64,000 nt of DNA from Volvox africanus (GCA_030268105.1 BSDZ01000003.1:5689001-5753000), one strand, 5' to 3'. Positions 11,528 through 24,477 are shown, counted from the first letter of the stretch. The notes: a model not told the origin generated them from the sequence alone. Numbers and translations: made by a program.

Positions 11528-12318
11528 CTGAAGTTGGCGGAGCTGGAGGATGGAGGAGCGCAAATGAGGCAAATTTGGAAGTCCAACGCACGAAACCTCA
11601 GGCATGATGAGCGACCCAAACTGTTTATTCAATACACATAAATATTTCTCCTAATTCTGTGTTTGCGAAAGGCTGGAATAGGTCGAGCCGACCGATAGGC
11701 AGGGCCGACCGCGCATTCTTTGCCTGTTGAAATAACAGTAGTCCAGGCAAAACAAGTGTCCATATATCTACGCGATGGTTCCATTTTGTGTAGCGGTGAC
11801 TGTCTGTCCAGCCTTTCGCGAATCCTTCATGCTTAAAAAGTGACGCACCTCAGGCTTAAAACTTGTTGCCATGGGAGTTTATCCGTATATTTCTTGTCTT
11901 GGAAAGGAGCCACCATTGTGCTTTGCAAGGGTTATCACATTACCCACTATCTGTCGCAGCTGGCCGGTCGACTAGCGTTATATTGGAGCACCTACTCTGT
12001 ACATGGCCCAGTTATAATTTCTAAAATGCTTGCTCTCCAAACCAACTAACACATAAGTTTATAAAGGCGGCCAGTATGAAACCGGCGGAAACAGCAACCC
12101 TGTACGGACAAAACTGCAAGATTAACCGCGGTTTGTCCCCTTACCGCCTCCTGCAGGAAGAGCGACATATGGAACAGAGATATAGAATCATTACAATTCT
12201 GACAAATCAATTAGGAAGAACAATTGCTGCCACAACTCGACCCTTCCACGCAGTGCTGACTGTGCGCGATGGAACCTGCCAATAAACCTGCCAACTTGGC
12301 GCGTGCGGCGTAATTCAC
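11528..12318. other. Unassigned stretch upstream of MFS exons
   Basis: The missing first exon(s) of the MFS transporter and its promoter should lie in or beyond this stretch, but no segment encodes a convincing first transmembrane helix with a phase-2 donor. The middle (11,640-12,210) is fairly AT-rich and shows no protein-like frame. Confidence 0.4.
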
Positions 12319-12525
12319 CTGCCGCCCCCGAAACGGCTCTCTCGGCCTCCTCTTCCACATCAGTGCACCGAAGCCTTCAGGACTCAACACGATGTTGGAG
12401 CGCTCCCCCAAGGTTAGTTCAGATCCCTGCCACGTGCACGCTGCCTTAAAAGGGTCGTTTCCCAGCCTTTCCTCTTCCTTCCCCCGAAACGAAACTTTAG
12501 CGCCAACAGCCTTCACAGCTTTCAT
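12319..12525 (-). CDS. Orphan exon, possible start of an unknown gene
   Basis: An exon-like open frame starts with ATG at 12525 in a good context (GCCAAGATGA) and runs 69 codons to a phase-0 donor (CAG|GTGAAT) at 12319. The product is charged and looks like real protein, with KVSFRGKEEERLG near the start and MWKRRPREPFRGRQ at the end. I do not recognise the family. It could be the N-terminal cytosolic exon of the MFS gene downstream on the same strand, a separate small gene, or a gene remnant. No following exon could be matched in phase. Confidence 0.3.
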
Positions 12526-13997
12526 CTTGGCTCAAGCTCCTGAACCATATGCGGCCAAGCCACCCTCCACTCACCAGCACGCCAGTAGGTCAATACTGGG
12601 TCGTAAACCGAACCCATCAGAAGCGAAAGGGTTTTAAAAGACATAACTCTGCATGTTGGCCACAAAGCCGACTTACGCCGCCATTCCCGCCGCAACCCTG
12701 CGCCTCCTCAATGAGCAAACGTCCTGTAGGCTCGTGCTGCTAGGGCCAGCAACGGCTGGGGCCCCTCCACCTGCACCGCAAGGTGACTGACACCCCCCAC
12801 ATCATTTGCCACCTGCAAGGACGACCTTCAGGTGCTTGAAGCCCCGGAGCCGCTGGAGAAATGCGTGGCCAACATCATCCCGCGAACTCAGTGACGTCAC
12901 CCTCCTGCTCATCACCGTGTCTAAACACACACGTTTCGCACAGCCCTTTAAAATCCACAACGCAGTAAGTTACACACTCCCATGCACGTTGCACGATCAT
13001 GCACCCTATCGCATGAACGCCCTGCGAAGCACACACGCTTCGGCGGAAACTGGATTGCGCAGTCGATCAGCAACGCGCACCGGTATAATCATTGAAGGTG
13101 TAAAGCGAATGTCTCCGGGCCCCGGTCGCGGGAATCAGACAGCACCGGGGGAGAGAGCAAAAAGCCGCAAACGACGTGCTCAGGAAGCTTTGCATCTCTC
13201 ACCTCGCACCGAAAAACTATTCAAGATGCACTAGCTCCAACCCCGCCCGCATCAAACCTCCCCCGGGTCTACCCCGCGGATCTTTGACCCGGCTGGGCCG
13301 GCTACGGCGCGGAAAGCAGCACTCATTAATGGGTAGAGTACTATGCAAAAATCAGCGATGGCTCACCAATGCTATCCTGTAAATCAAAAGCGCGCACGTC
13401 CCCAGAAACGCACTTTCGTATTTAAACGTCCCCGCAGCACGTACGCCAAACGTACGTTCGCACGCGGTACTTAAGATTACGCACGCATGCCCCTTGCCGG
13501 AGATGCCGGATCAGTTTCCGGGCAGATTGCTAGGGGCGTGTGAGGTGAAGAAATATGTTCCACTTCGAAATCAGGTACAGTAGCAGTAACCGCCGTAACC
13601 ACGGCTGTTGTCGCGATATTTATCACACGTCATCATATCGTGATCATGAATATCATCCGACCTGCAGATCTAGCGGCTGCAACGCTATCCCATCGCTTTC
13701 CCATTCCCTAGGCCACTCGCTGCCACATCGCCCCCTGGCACGATTGCAATATAGCAGTCCTGCATCACGTCCCCCATCCCGCCCCAACCAGATCCACACA
13801 GGAAAGCGGGTATGCCGCACATCCCTTTACGTGGGGAAAAAGGGTTCCAAACACACCCGACACGCATGCCCACCTCCGTCCGGGCCCCTGCCCGCACCCA
13901 TAACCGCACCTCAGTCATTGTCTGCAGCTTTACCCCGTCCTCCGCTCGTGGAAACTCCCAACGCCTGCGATCTGCAGTCAGACTCGAGCTCAGGTCC
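12526..13997. other. Intergenic stretch with weak exon-like pieces
   Basis: It contains the 3' UTR of the RPxSA-repeat gene (stop at 14000-13998, minus). On the plus strand, 12660-12890 shows two short protein-like pieces (LRLLNEQTSCRLVLLGPATA and LQVLEAPEPLEKCVANII), but they do not join into a supported model. Otherwise nothing is seen. Confidence 0.35.
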
Positions 13998-16900
13998 TCA
14001 GTACTCCTCCCCAACGGTACTTTCGCTCTGTTCAAGAATCACGTCCATGCCGGCTTCCATGCCGCCCCCCCCATCACCCAGACCTCGCTTGGGACTGCCG
14101 CTACTACGGCCCGGCAAGGCGGAGGTGGGGCGAGCCGAAACAGGACGGGCCGAGGTGGGCCGTGCAGATGTCGGACGACCCGCCCTGCTGCCGGTTTTTG
14201 GCCCTAGCCCAAGTCCCAGGCCCAGTGGCTGCTCCATCGGCGGGGCTGCGTGCTCGTCACCCCAGCCCGTGAGGCCATCGTTGTCGTACTGCTCGGAAGC
14301 ATGGCTCCCATACTGCGCCGGCAATTGGGTGCTGCTGAGGCGACCGGCGCCGCGACCCCCGAATGTGGAAGCACCGTGCAATGCCGCCAGCGCGTCGTCG
14401 CCGTCCGGTCGAATGAAACGGGTCGGGGGCGCTAGGGACTGCGCCGGCGGTGGAGGCGGTTCGGCTATTTCCGCTACATCCGCAGCCGCTGTGCTCATAC
14501 CAGCACCCGCGTCCTGCACATCTTCATCAACTTCTTCAATCTGCACATGAGGGTGACTACCGCTGGTCTTCTGTTCATCCTCGCCGCCGTCAAGCTGCTT
14601 CTGTGCCGCCACCACAGCCACCGCTGCCACCATCTCAGCCAGACGTGCCGCCAGCTGGTCTGGAGGCACAGGCATACTTTGCAGCACTTCTGGCGGCAGC
14701 GGGAGGCCGTCGGCGCCGACAAGTACTGCGCCTCCACCGTCAAACAACCCGCCGGCCATCAGCTCTCCAACCGGCAACATTTCCGTTCCCTCTTCGTCAT
14801 CCTCCTCCGCCTCCGCCTCCGCCTCCGCCTCCGCAAGGTACATCCGCAGATCCACCCGCGGGTTGGGAGCCGCCTCCCGTGAGCGACCTGCCGAAGCCCC
14901 GCGCACCGCCGGCACTGCCGGCGCCGCCGCTGCGTCCGCCACGAGCGCTGCAGCCAAGTTGACCGTTGAGCCAACGCCGCCGGTCCCAGTGCCCGAGCCG
15001 GCGCGCATAGGTCCGGCGGAACCTGGCCGCATGAGGCCGGCCGAACCGGGGCGTGGCAGCGACAAGCCTTGCGAACCAGCACGGGCCAGGTTGACAGACG
15101 GTCCACGTGTGAAGGACGCTGACCCGGGTCTCGCCACTCCGGCGGAACCGGGCCCTGTGCCGCCGCTGCCCGATCCTGTACGCAGCATCGCGACAGGGTT
15201 CGACCGCTGCCCTTCCAGCTCCATTGCATGGCCGGCAGTGGCCGCACCGCTGATGCCGAGAGCAGCGGAGGCGGCGGCGACGCCGTGAGATGGATCTGAA
15301 AAGGGATCCAACACAGACAGCTCCCCCCGCGCCAGGCTGCGCTCCGGGCTGCCGACTCCAATCCCACCAGCGCTGGCGCTGCTGTCCGTACCCACACAGG
15401 CCGTGACGCCAGCGCTGGCGGTAATGGCGGTGTTGGCGGCCGCAGCCGGGGCTGCAGGTGCAGAGGATGGCCGCATGTGGTGGTGTGGCGCGTTGCACAT
15501 TTTGAGCGACATCTGTAGCCGACCGATCTGGGACCTCCCCAGGCGGGTGTACGCCCAACGGGGATCGCTGGTGCTGGGCATGGTGATGTCCTCCGTCAGA
15601 TCCGGCGCTGCGAACCCCAGCACTGTCGGCGGCTTGTGGTCCGGTCCCAGCCGAGCCATCTCCGCCAACGTGGTTGACGAGAACCGAGGGCGCATGCCCG
15701 TGGCCGGCCCGCTGATCCCCTGACCTGTCCCCGACGCCGACATTGACGCCCCGGCCCCGCGCTTGGCGGAGCCGGGGCGGCTGGCACCGCCGCCGCCTCC
15801 AGCGGCGGCAGCTGACGCGGCGGCCGCCGCAAAGCTGCCACTGCCGTGGCTGAATGCGCTGCCGCCATTTACCGCGGCCGCCGCCGCCATGGCAGCGATA
15901 TGTCGCGACATATTTGAACGTGCCTTACGTGCCTGCTCCTCCCAGATGTACTTGGCGTACGGATCCGTCGGAAGCGTGTACTCAAACATGATTCGCCCCG
16001 AGTCCGTCCTGCCAGCCCAGATGGGGTCGGGCTGCTCCACTGCCAGCACCCCCACATCCACCTGGTCGGGCACCTTGCCCTGGCATCCTCCAACATTTAC
16101 ACCTGAGGCCATTGCCGCTATGACGGAACCCAAATCGTTGGCTCCATTCGCGCCATTGCCAGGGGCACTCTGGGGCCGGCGGGGTTTGAATCCGCCCACC
16201 CGGGGGAGCTTGTTCCTGCGAGGGCCGGGGTGATGATGGTGAGGAAGGCAGTCGAGTGGAGGGACGTAAGGGACGCAGCAGTTTCAAACCCAATCCCCAA
16301 AATGAAAATATATTTTGTTATGTTATATTTCGCTCAACCCCGAAATGAAAGTGGGCCGTTGCGCGACGCAGCGCAACAAGAAGGCGCTATCGTTTCTGTC
16401 AGCATTAAACCTTATGATGACGGTATTTGTGCTGTGCTGCATGCGCAGCACCTTGTACGGCAAATGGCCTGCGAACTGGTGCGTCGTCCGGGCCTTCCTG
16501 GACCCATCCCTAAAGGCCCATCCAGGGGGGCCCAGGTCAGGACCTCAAGTTCCAGACAGGGAAAGCTCTTAGGATGACAGCCAAGCACCAACCCTAAAAT
16601 TTAATAACGGCGGGTGCTACTAAGTTCAGTTGAGGCTCACATAGCAGCCAGCAGCATTGTGGCTTGGTAGGTCGCACTCGCCAATGCCATGGCAACGTTG
16701 ACACACCCTTACGTCATCCAGGGCCCCCCATGCAACTCACCCCGAGGAGCTGGTGGGCGCTGGTCCGCTGCTACCACCGCTGGGGCTGGCGGTGCCTGGA
16801 GCTACCGGTGGGCGCTGGTGGTTCCTGGCGCTAGGACTGCCATATGCCCTCCACGCCGCTGTATTAATGTTGGCTGCGTTCATGGGCACCATGGCAGGTA

Positions 16901-17612
16901 TGGTGCCACGGGGGCCGGTCGCGGTGCTTACAGCGGCCACAGATGCGGGGACGCCTTGCGGCGGCAAGGCCCCATTGCCCATGAGCTGAGCAGAAACCTG
17001 CAGTGGGAAAGGCGATACAAACAGGCCGGCTGGGTTATGGACGCACACGCAGGTGTCTACATGCGCACGGAGCCAGTGTAGGTGTAGTGAGGGGCGGATT
17101 CGAGGAGGTGAGGGTTAAGGGATTGATCGTAATTGGACGCCGTGAGGCCGGCCTTGTGGACAAACGTTGGTGGGCGATTTTCAACTCTGATGCGTAAAGC
17201 CAGGACTGCATGAAATCAGAGATCTGATTTCATATCAATAGTGCGGTAAAGAAAGCAGCGCACACAGGGCATGTAGGCGCTGAACAAGTGAAGGCGTGAG
17301 CCGTGCGGTTTGGTTGCGGAATGGCTTTGGCGTAACGCCGTTAGGTGTTGGTAAGGCGGGCCGCAACGGAAAACCCCCAGCTCACAGAGATTCATAAAAT
17401 GGCTATGAAAATAGCGAGACTCTCACCATCAGGCTCTTCCTTGAGGTAGTGTACGTGTAATCGCCATGAACAAGCTTTGGCCCGAAACTGTCTACTTTGT
17501 GGCGGAAAGACAGCTGTCCCTGTGTTGCATCTCCAGGGCTCGAATTGACTCCGACATATTGCTGTGGACAAAGAATGGACCCAGGTGGCGAAAGGTAAGC
17601 ATCGACAGCCAT
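13998..17612 (-). CDS. Uncharacterised RPxSA-repeat low-complexity protein
   Basis: Three phase-compatible exons: 17612-17427 (ATG 17612 in context CGCAAATGG), 16997-16741 and 16215-13998. They encode about 886 residues. The N-terminal 60 residues look folded (SPPGSILCPQQYVGVN, then FRHKVDSFGPKLVHGDYTYT). Further on comes a conserved-looking basic segment (MFEYTLPTDPYAKYIWEEQA, then SDPRWAYTRLGRSQIGRLQM). The rest is Ala/Gly/Ser-rich with many R-P-x-S-A units (RPQSA, RPGSA, RPTSA, RPVSA), densest in the middle and at the C-terminus, plus an acidic Glu-rich run. Such Arg-Pro-x-Ser-Ala repeats occur in several algal axonemal or microtubule-associated proteins, so a ciliary role is possible but is inference. 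No enzyme motif is visible. Start choice: the frame is closed just upstream of this ATG. Confidence 0.7.
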
Positions 17613-19694
17613 TTGCGGTGCCAGAGAGGACAGCAGGCATTACCCACTGCAAATAACAGGTAAAATATGCCATTATCAATAAGTTTACCTGGTAGCTGGC
17701 CCTAAGCAAGGCAGCTTGCGCGTTGCTCCTGGGCCCCGGGTCTGGTGATAAAAGATGCGCTGCTCCTATAAGAAATCAAGTTATGCACGATTTACAAGTA
17801 GCAGAAATATGAAGGTTTTGGAATCACAAACAAAGATATCCCGCAAGTATGTGAAGGCCGCGGGGCTCAAATAGCAACACTGCCTCGCCTCGACGAAGCA
17901 CCAACCTGCAACAACCGACAGCCCCTCCAAGGAACGCCCATGGCCTCGGCGGTGCACGTCAGTGGCCATGAAGACCGTTGGAACACTCTAAAGAGTTTTG
18001 AAAGACTCAGGACGCCCTACCCTAACATTTTGTATGATGATGAGACTGCTTGCGATTGATTTACTAGAGCCTATCGATAGCTTACGTGCGCAATCTCTGG
18101 TAAAACGACTAAGCAGGTACGGCAGCTGCGGCAACTGGAACAGCAGCAACAATCACGTCATTACTTTATTCTCCTTGTAATTCTTCACGCTCATTGATTT
18201 TTCGGGTTACGTACATTATTCGTAAAACACCGTTATACAAGGGTTTGATCAACGAAAAAACTTGGAGGCCGCTTGCACATGGGTGGCTCAATAAATCTGA
18301 TGTTGACATTCTTATATAAGTGGTGATTAAACTGGCAAATAAATGGCGGGAGAGATTCAGACCTCGCACAGAATCTGCTGACCTATGCCCACTCGCACAT
18401 TCTCGCTAATACAAGCCATAACAACCAGCTGCTGATATTCACACGTACATTCGTGGAATGCAAGACGGACGGTGAGTTTGATCTATCTTCGCCCACACCC
18501 ATCCCGTCCGCTCGTGCCATAGACGAAGCGGCAAACACCAGTTGCCCAAGCAGTGTCGACGTACTATCAAAATGGCGTATGGTTAAACCCAACCCCTATC
18601 TCCTCTCCCAGTCGTCTTTCATTTAGTCGGCCTCCGAAACCGTCTAACTTCCGTCCTGATCCATATGTATGCCCAACGCAGCAGCGTCCTGCCCAGGCAC
18701 TCGTCCGGCAGCCTGGCCGTTGAGGCTTCTCAACCTTCTCATGAGCTGCCGACCACGCTTAGGACCAAGTAGGTTTCGGAGGCAGAGCGCTTTGGCTGAT
18801 GTAGCGGCCTTAGTTGGGAGCTGCCGCGAACGAAACAGACCTGTTAGCGGCACCGGATGCCTTGGAAACATGGGACAACAACGGGGACGCTCCCAGCAGA
18901 ATCATTCCCTTGCACCTGGACATCGCGTCCAGTCACAAAAGCCGTGTCGTCCATCGCCTCCGCGGTGCATATCATCAGGCCTCGAGCGAAACGAACCCTA
19001 TATGTTATCACAGTTCAGACCATCACGGTTATATATACTAATACTGGAGAACCTCACACAGATACACCCTCCCACCTCAAGCTGTTGGCCAGTGCCTGTG
19101 GTCCCAGGCAATCCCTCTTTCCGATCTCTCACGTCACGGTGTCCTGCCCGCCCCTTCTCCTGGACCCCGTATCCCTTCCTTATCGTTCCTCGACAGTTAC
19201 TATGTCGTTCACTGGGCGGACCCCCTCTCCAAATTGCCCCTTTGCCTTGTGACTCCCTTCCCCTCCTGGGGCTCCTTGCAGTCCGCTGCTGTACCCGGGC
19301 CCCGTCTCCCCGGAGCGGCGGAAGCTTGCGGCTCAGTTGGTGGGGGGCATGCCATACTGTCCCGAGCATCAACCCCGGGCGCCCTTCACTCCTCCAGGGT
19401 AAGGAGCGCGTCGGCGAAAAGGGGTAGAGGACATGTTTTTGTGTTGATTCTTGAGCACGGAAGACCAGAGGGAGGGCAAGGAAGCGGAGGGTGAGATGAG
19501 GTGGGCGCAATGAAGTGGGGAGGACAGAGCATTGCATATTCCCATCCCACAGGCCCTTCATCCCTTGGTTGTGTATGGAATGGACCCCTTATAATCACGC
19601 CCAAGTTACAATTCAGCGGAGGCGAAGTCCAAATCACATTTAACCAGGTGATGCTTCGTGTAGGGAGCTCCAATTCAGGTGCATTCAAGTTGCT
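17613..19694. other. Divergent intergenic region, no supported gene
   Basis: It lies between the RPxSA gene (minus) and the gene starting at 19695 (plus), so promoters for both should be here. Open frames at 18644-18871 and 18998-19561 (minus) and 18669-19427 (plus) are proline-rich antisense shadows with no family resemblance. A hairpin with 9-bp arms (TGAAATCAG and CTGATTTCA, 4-nt loop) sits at 16.6-17.3 kb in the upstream intron, at 17211-17232. Confidence 0.45.
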
Positions 19695-22306
19695 ATGGAC
19701 TCCTCCCCGCCGTTTCTGCGCAAAGCAACCCCCGACCACGTGTATCCAACTTCCTGGTATGTCCCTCGGCGCAGGGCCGCCATCCAGGCCCCCTGGCTGC
19801 CGTTCTCTGTGGTGCCGCTGCCGCCCAAGCTGGTCTTCGAAACGTGGTGGCACGAGGGGCCGCAACGCCGGGTAGGTCAAGCAGATTGACTTGCTGGCTG
19901 GGTGGGCTGGGCCAGAGAGTGTGGACTGTAGTGGTGGTGGTGAAGGGGGAGGTGCCATCACGGAATGGGTTTCACGGTATTCTGCGGGTCAGGTGTGGTT
20001 CACTTCCTTCTGAACACCGGCGACGCTTCTCACAACCTCATCTTTACCGTTCACAAACACTTGCGGATCGGGGTCCGTGTTAAGTTCTTGCATTCTTGCA
20101 GCGGCAGGGCTGAAGGCGAGCAAGGGACAGAGTCACTGAAGCAGCGGACCTGGGAAGGGTCCAATTGCGGCAACACGGTGTTAGCTCGAGCTGCATTGCC
20201 TCTGGCCAGTGCCTGAAGGCGCAGTCTCCCCTTCCACGACCTCCTTACCCAACCTCTACCCACCGTGTTTGGCCTTCTCGGCTACGTAGACCTTCTCTCC
20301 CTCCTGCTCGGCTTTACAACTCCCGATCCTATCTCATCTCGCATAAGCCCGCGCCGCCCATGTCTGCAGGTCGCCATGCACGTGACATATGACACGGCAA
20401 CTAAGCGCTGTCTGGCGGGGTAAGCTACGGGTCCGCACGTCGCAGGATGCCCCTTGGGGGCTTTGAGGTTGCAGGAGGCAGAAAGCGCCCCCCTGGGGCA
20501 CTAGCTACTTGGCACAGTGACGACTGGCTTATTGGTCACTGCTATAGGAAGCAACTGAAGGGGAAGCAAGTGCTGCGGTCCAGGGAAGGAAGTTATGTCA
20601 GCGTTTCCGGGGCCATAGGAAGGCTTACGTGAACCGAGAATTAAAAGCGCCCACTCCCGGCCTCCACCTCGAGGGGATAGAAGATTCTTCCGACCTGAAG
20701 GGCCTAACACTCAATAAACGGCCATTCCTGGATACTGTCGGGGTTGGCAAGATAAGCAGCAGATCCGATCACAGAAAGCCCGTGTAAACGGGATACTGTG
20801 CCTCAAGCGACCCTTCATGGCCTCACACTCTCTGGCCGCTGGCTGACTTACTGGGCTGCGGTTGTTGCGCCGCGCGCCGTTTCCTCGCTGGACCCTCCTG
20901 ATCACCCGCCTCCGTCAGGACGTACGTGTCCCTGGATATGGAGGTCACTACCCTCGCCGGCGCACCTATTGACGAGTATGACATGCACGTGGGGGCAGAA
21001 GTGCGGGTTGCAGGCAGGCGCGTTACTCTGCGGAAGGTGGGTAGTCGCCTGTCCATGTTGCTCGTGCGCACACCTTTGTTTCTTACTGTCTGTGTTGCAG
21101 TTGCGTGTTTTTACTGAATGATAGGTGCGGGATCGTGATGTCCGCCACCGACTCTATCCTGATGTACCCGCAAGGACGCCGATCTGCTCGGCTCTTCGTC
21201 CGAATCACATACCTGCCCCGGTGTCCACTCTTCGAGCCTCCTTTCCCATCACGCATGGATGCACCTATTTGCTGATTGCGGGTTCAGCTTCCTCACCTTC
21301 TGCGCCTCTTTCCCCACCCAGAAATGCATTTATACTCTCACTCCTTCCTCTCATTTCCCACCGCGTCCCACAGCCCCTCACTCTTGCTACCCAGTCCTGG
21401 TTGGACCAGCAGGCTCGTGCCATGCTAATCGCGAAACACCGTTTAGAGCAGGAGCTCAACAAGTTCCGCCCGGTGGTACCGGTACCAGCGCAGTATACCG
21501 ACCCCAAGCGCGCTGAAACTTTGGATTTCGGATCCCACCAGCACATGCCCGCAGGCGGCCGCCTCAGCCTACGGGCGCTATACGATACGTTGCTGCAGCT
21601 GGCGGAGCAGCTTCGACAGCACCGCGGGCGGTTGCCGCCACTGCCGGATGCGGTTTCGGAGCGCGTGACAGCTGCGGCCGCCGCATCGTCAGGTCCGCCC
21701 GACTGGTCGCCCGAACGACGGGAGATGGAGCGTCGCGAGGCGGAGGCGAGGCAGCGGGAGGCGCTGGCATCGGCTGGTCAGCCTGATGACTCGGACTGGC
21801 GCAACGACCTCACCCATTGGCTTGACTCCATCCCGCTGGCTGCGTCGTGCTGCACGCGTTACACCTCGGCCCATAAACCCACCCATTCGGAGAGCGCAAA
21901 GAGCGGCAAGGGAGACAAGGAACACCACCGGAGCGGAGGGCACCGAAGTGGGCGGGCCAATGCCGCAGGGTTGCTGGCCAACGCTGTAGCTACGGCCGGT
22001 ACGGGCGGGAGCGGTGCTGGCGGCAACGGCGGCAGCTCGACGCTGGCCTTTAACCTGAGTGTTATAACCAAGCTTGCGGCGATGGCATCGGGGTCGGGGG
22101 CAACTGGGTCGGGAACTGTCGGCAGCAGTAGCGTGGGCAGTGGGGTGGGTGGAGGTGGTGCCGCGGCAGCAGGAGGAAGCGGCGGCGGCGGAGGAGGAGT
22201 GGGAGGAGGGCCGAGTGTAAGGGCGCAGAGCCCTGCGACAGGGGCGCCGAGTGTGGACTCCACGACACCACGGCCCCTGGGGACGTCATCGGCGTGGCAG
22301 CGATAG
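19695..22306 (+). CDS. Uncharacterised multi-exon protein (partial model)
   Basis: I do not recognise this gene. Supported exons: 19695-19871 or to 19877 (ATG 19695; contains LPPKLVFETWWHEGPQRR), 20919-21036 (SLDMEVTTLAGAPIDEYDMH and VRVAGRRVTLRK) and 21395-22306 (stop TAG-type end at 22304-22306). A further piece around 20006-20080 (VVHFLLNTGDASHNLIFTVH) probably belongs: it joins a GTCAAG donor at 19878 in phase. At least one more small exon is needed between 20,090 and 20,918 because the phases do not close. The N-terminal half looks like a beta-rich domain. The last exon starts with an alpha-helical stretch (WLDQQARAMLIAKHRLEQEL), continues with a charged coiled region (SPERREMERREAEARQREAL) and ends in a Gly/Ser/Ala-rich tail. 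Confidence 0.55.
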
Positions 22307-23633
22307 AGGGCCCGTAGGCTGCATGGAGCTCTTGGCCGTGACCAGGTTGAACAGTTGTGCTCTGGACAGCGGCATAAGCACCCACCGGTGAAGGAATTAT
22401 ACGATAAGCAACTTTGGAAGGGGATTGTGGGTAATGCCACCATGTGCGTAGTTCAGACCAGGAAGGTTTTAGGGCGGCAGTGCGTTTGCGACTCTTCAAA
22501 GACTAGGTGGTCATTACGGCATTTTTTAAGCAATTAGGGAGGGCACATGATTATCGTAGTACCCACGGTAGGCAAGGTATAGTGATATATGGCAGGGCTT
22601 ACAATAGAACCAGGAAGCTCAGGCTCAGGCCATGATTGAAAAGGCAAGCTCGGTACTGGTCGAGAGTTAAAGCCAGTTGGCATTAACAACTGATGTAGTT
22701 CAACGAATTAATGCGGTTATAGTTTTGAGGTGTCTGTGTGTGTTGCTTAGCCCGAGCTGTGCGTGCAGCATCCAGCATTGATGCCATGGCGACCCGCAGT
22801 ATCATGTGTCCTCCGTAGACCACCTTCCTGTTCGACACGTACGGAAGACGAACGTACGCATCCTACCAGCGATACACGTTCATGAACTGACCAGAGTCGA
22901 TATAGCGGCATTCATACATTTTTTCTAGTCTTCATTGCACGACTTGTCGTAAGCACTATGAGGGGAGACATTGCCACCTGGCCTTGAGACTACCCATTGG
23001 GTACGGGTGGCCGATGCCTGACGCGCCTGACGATAAGGCCTTTTTGTCACCGCACCGCTGTAAGGTAATGGACTCTCTGGCCCCACAGCTGGCGCTTTCA
23101 TTTCTGTAGCATATCGCCAAGCTACTGATGAATCAGAGATCACAGGGCTCGCTAAGGCTAACTGCTATGTAGTAGCCGGGCGTTGAAAGGGCTCCTTACT
23201 GGAGTGCATGCGCCTCACTGGACTGCACGGCATGTGATGTGCCACGCTCTTTGTGGACAAGGTGCGCTGTGCGATGACAGACCCGAGGGCCGCAAATGCC
23301 AAAGCCCCTGAAAGCAACCAGCGTACCGGGGCACCAGCGTGGAGCAACACCGGCTGCGACGGCCCTCAAAGCCCCTCCAAACAATCGCGCCTGGACTACT
23401 GTAGCTAAGGCCTCGCCTCCTGCCCATCGCCTCCTGGTTTGGGTGCTCACGAAAGAGGACCGTACCGGGACGGGACGGGTAGGCCCAAAGGCCAGCCTAG
23501 GTTCATGCACCTGCGATGTAGGATTGTGTTCATCCATTGAAGTTTCGCATAACGTCCAATACACTCAATGTTCATTCTCATCCAACGCTTGAGTAATATG
23601 GACCAGCGCACTCGGACAGGATGCCCTCCATAT
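22307..23633. other. Intergenic region, nothing recognised
   Basis: It holds the 3' ends of the gene ending at 22306 and of the MED11-like gene (stop 23634, minus). No coding signal is seen. A 16-nt string TATACGATAAGCAACT at 22400-22415 recurs inside the 22-bp tandem repeat at 26762-26805. Confidence 0.4.
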
Positions 23634-24477
23634 TCACTCTTCCATCATGATCGACCCCCCTAATGAAGTCCCTCCTTGAAAACCCCGCTCCCCGCCGCCA
23701 TCGCCACTCGAACCAACCGCCCTCAGGCTCTCTCCTCCTGCTCCCAACCCGGGCACAAAACCCGTTCCTCCATTGCCTGGCTGCTGCTTAGGCCCCGCTT
23801 CCGCATGGGCGCCTGTCCCCACTGCCTCTGAGCCACCCTCTGCCGTTTCCGCCGGCCTAGCCACTGCCGCCTCCAGGTCTGCCTGCATCGTGTCGAGGTG
23901 CAGCCTTAGCACCTGCAACTTCTCGGTATTTATGTGGGCTCGCGCCAGGCTGTGATAAGCATGAAGTTCTAGCCGGTGGTCCCAGCTACTGGCTTCAGCC
24001 CCCTCCTTGGCCAGCTGAAGGGCCTCCTGCACGGCGGGGAGGTAAGGGAGTCTCTGGGTGTACGGGAACGGCTTCATTCTGACAGTGGCAGTCGCACCAA
24101 TGGAGCCTAACTGCAAATACCAAAGGGTATGGAAAATCTCCCGGTGCGGATCTTGCGAAATTCGCCCCTCAACGGGGACGCAAGGGCTGTCAGGGTGAAC
24201 CCACCGCAATTGTGTTCATGAAGTTGGTACATAGCTGCTGAATGGGTCCCGCCAGCTCGGACATTCGACCAACGCGGGAAAAGTGCTCCGTCACCTGTGC
24301 AGCGATCTGCACGCACAATATGACCTTCTGCGTGGACACAAGTTCGGGAAGGCAGTACGTGTTGGCAGCTCAGCACGTGTATACTGGAATCTCATATACA
24401 GGTTCACGACATACTTGCTCTATTAACTGTAGGCGCTTGTAGTCTTCCGTTGGTTGGGGCGGGCTAATGCTGGACAT
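23634..24477 (-). CDS. Small helical protein, candidate Mediator subunit MED11
   Basis: Three exons, all phase 0: 24477-24415, 24327-24205 and 24110-23634 (stop TGA 23636-23634), giving 220 residues. The N-terminal helix reads EDYKRLQLIEQ joined to KVILCVQIAAQVTEHFSRVG, followed by a second helix (GPIQQLCTNFMNTIA). This is the arrangement of MED11, a Mediator head-module subunit: R-LQ--E-RI--VL-LA-----EL, then a helix with C--F--------L. A third helical segment follows (RLELHAYHSLARAHINTEKL), then a Gly/Ala/Pro-rich tail longer than in plant MED11. It starts 293 bp from NDUFS5 in a head-to-head arrangement. The alternative is an unrelated small helical protein; the family call rests on pattern memory only. 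Upstream frame remains open towards 24597 but lacks an ATG. Confidence 0.45.

Noticed and set aside
13555..14550. 331-residue plus-strand open frame
   Set aside because: Antisense shadow of the RPxSA-repeat exon: GC-rich, no splice or start logic of its own, composition typical of reverse reading.
17781..17969. Possible 5' exon of the RPxSA gene starting at 17969
   Set aside because: The exon 17612-17427 already starts with a good ATG, and its frame is closed just upstream, so no extra coding exon is needed.
22062..22443. Minus-strand Pro/Leu-rich frames
   Set aside because: Reverse complement of the Gly/Ser-rich tail of the plus-strand gene ending at 22306.
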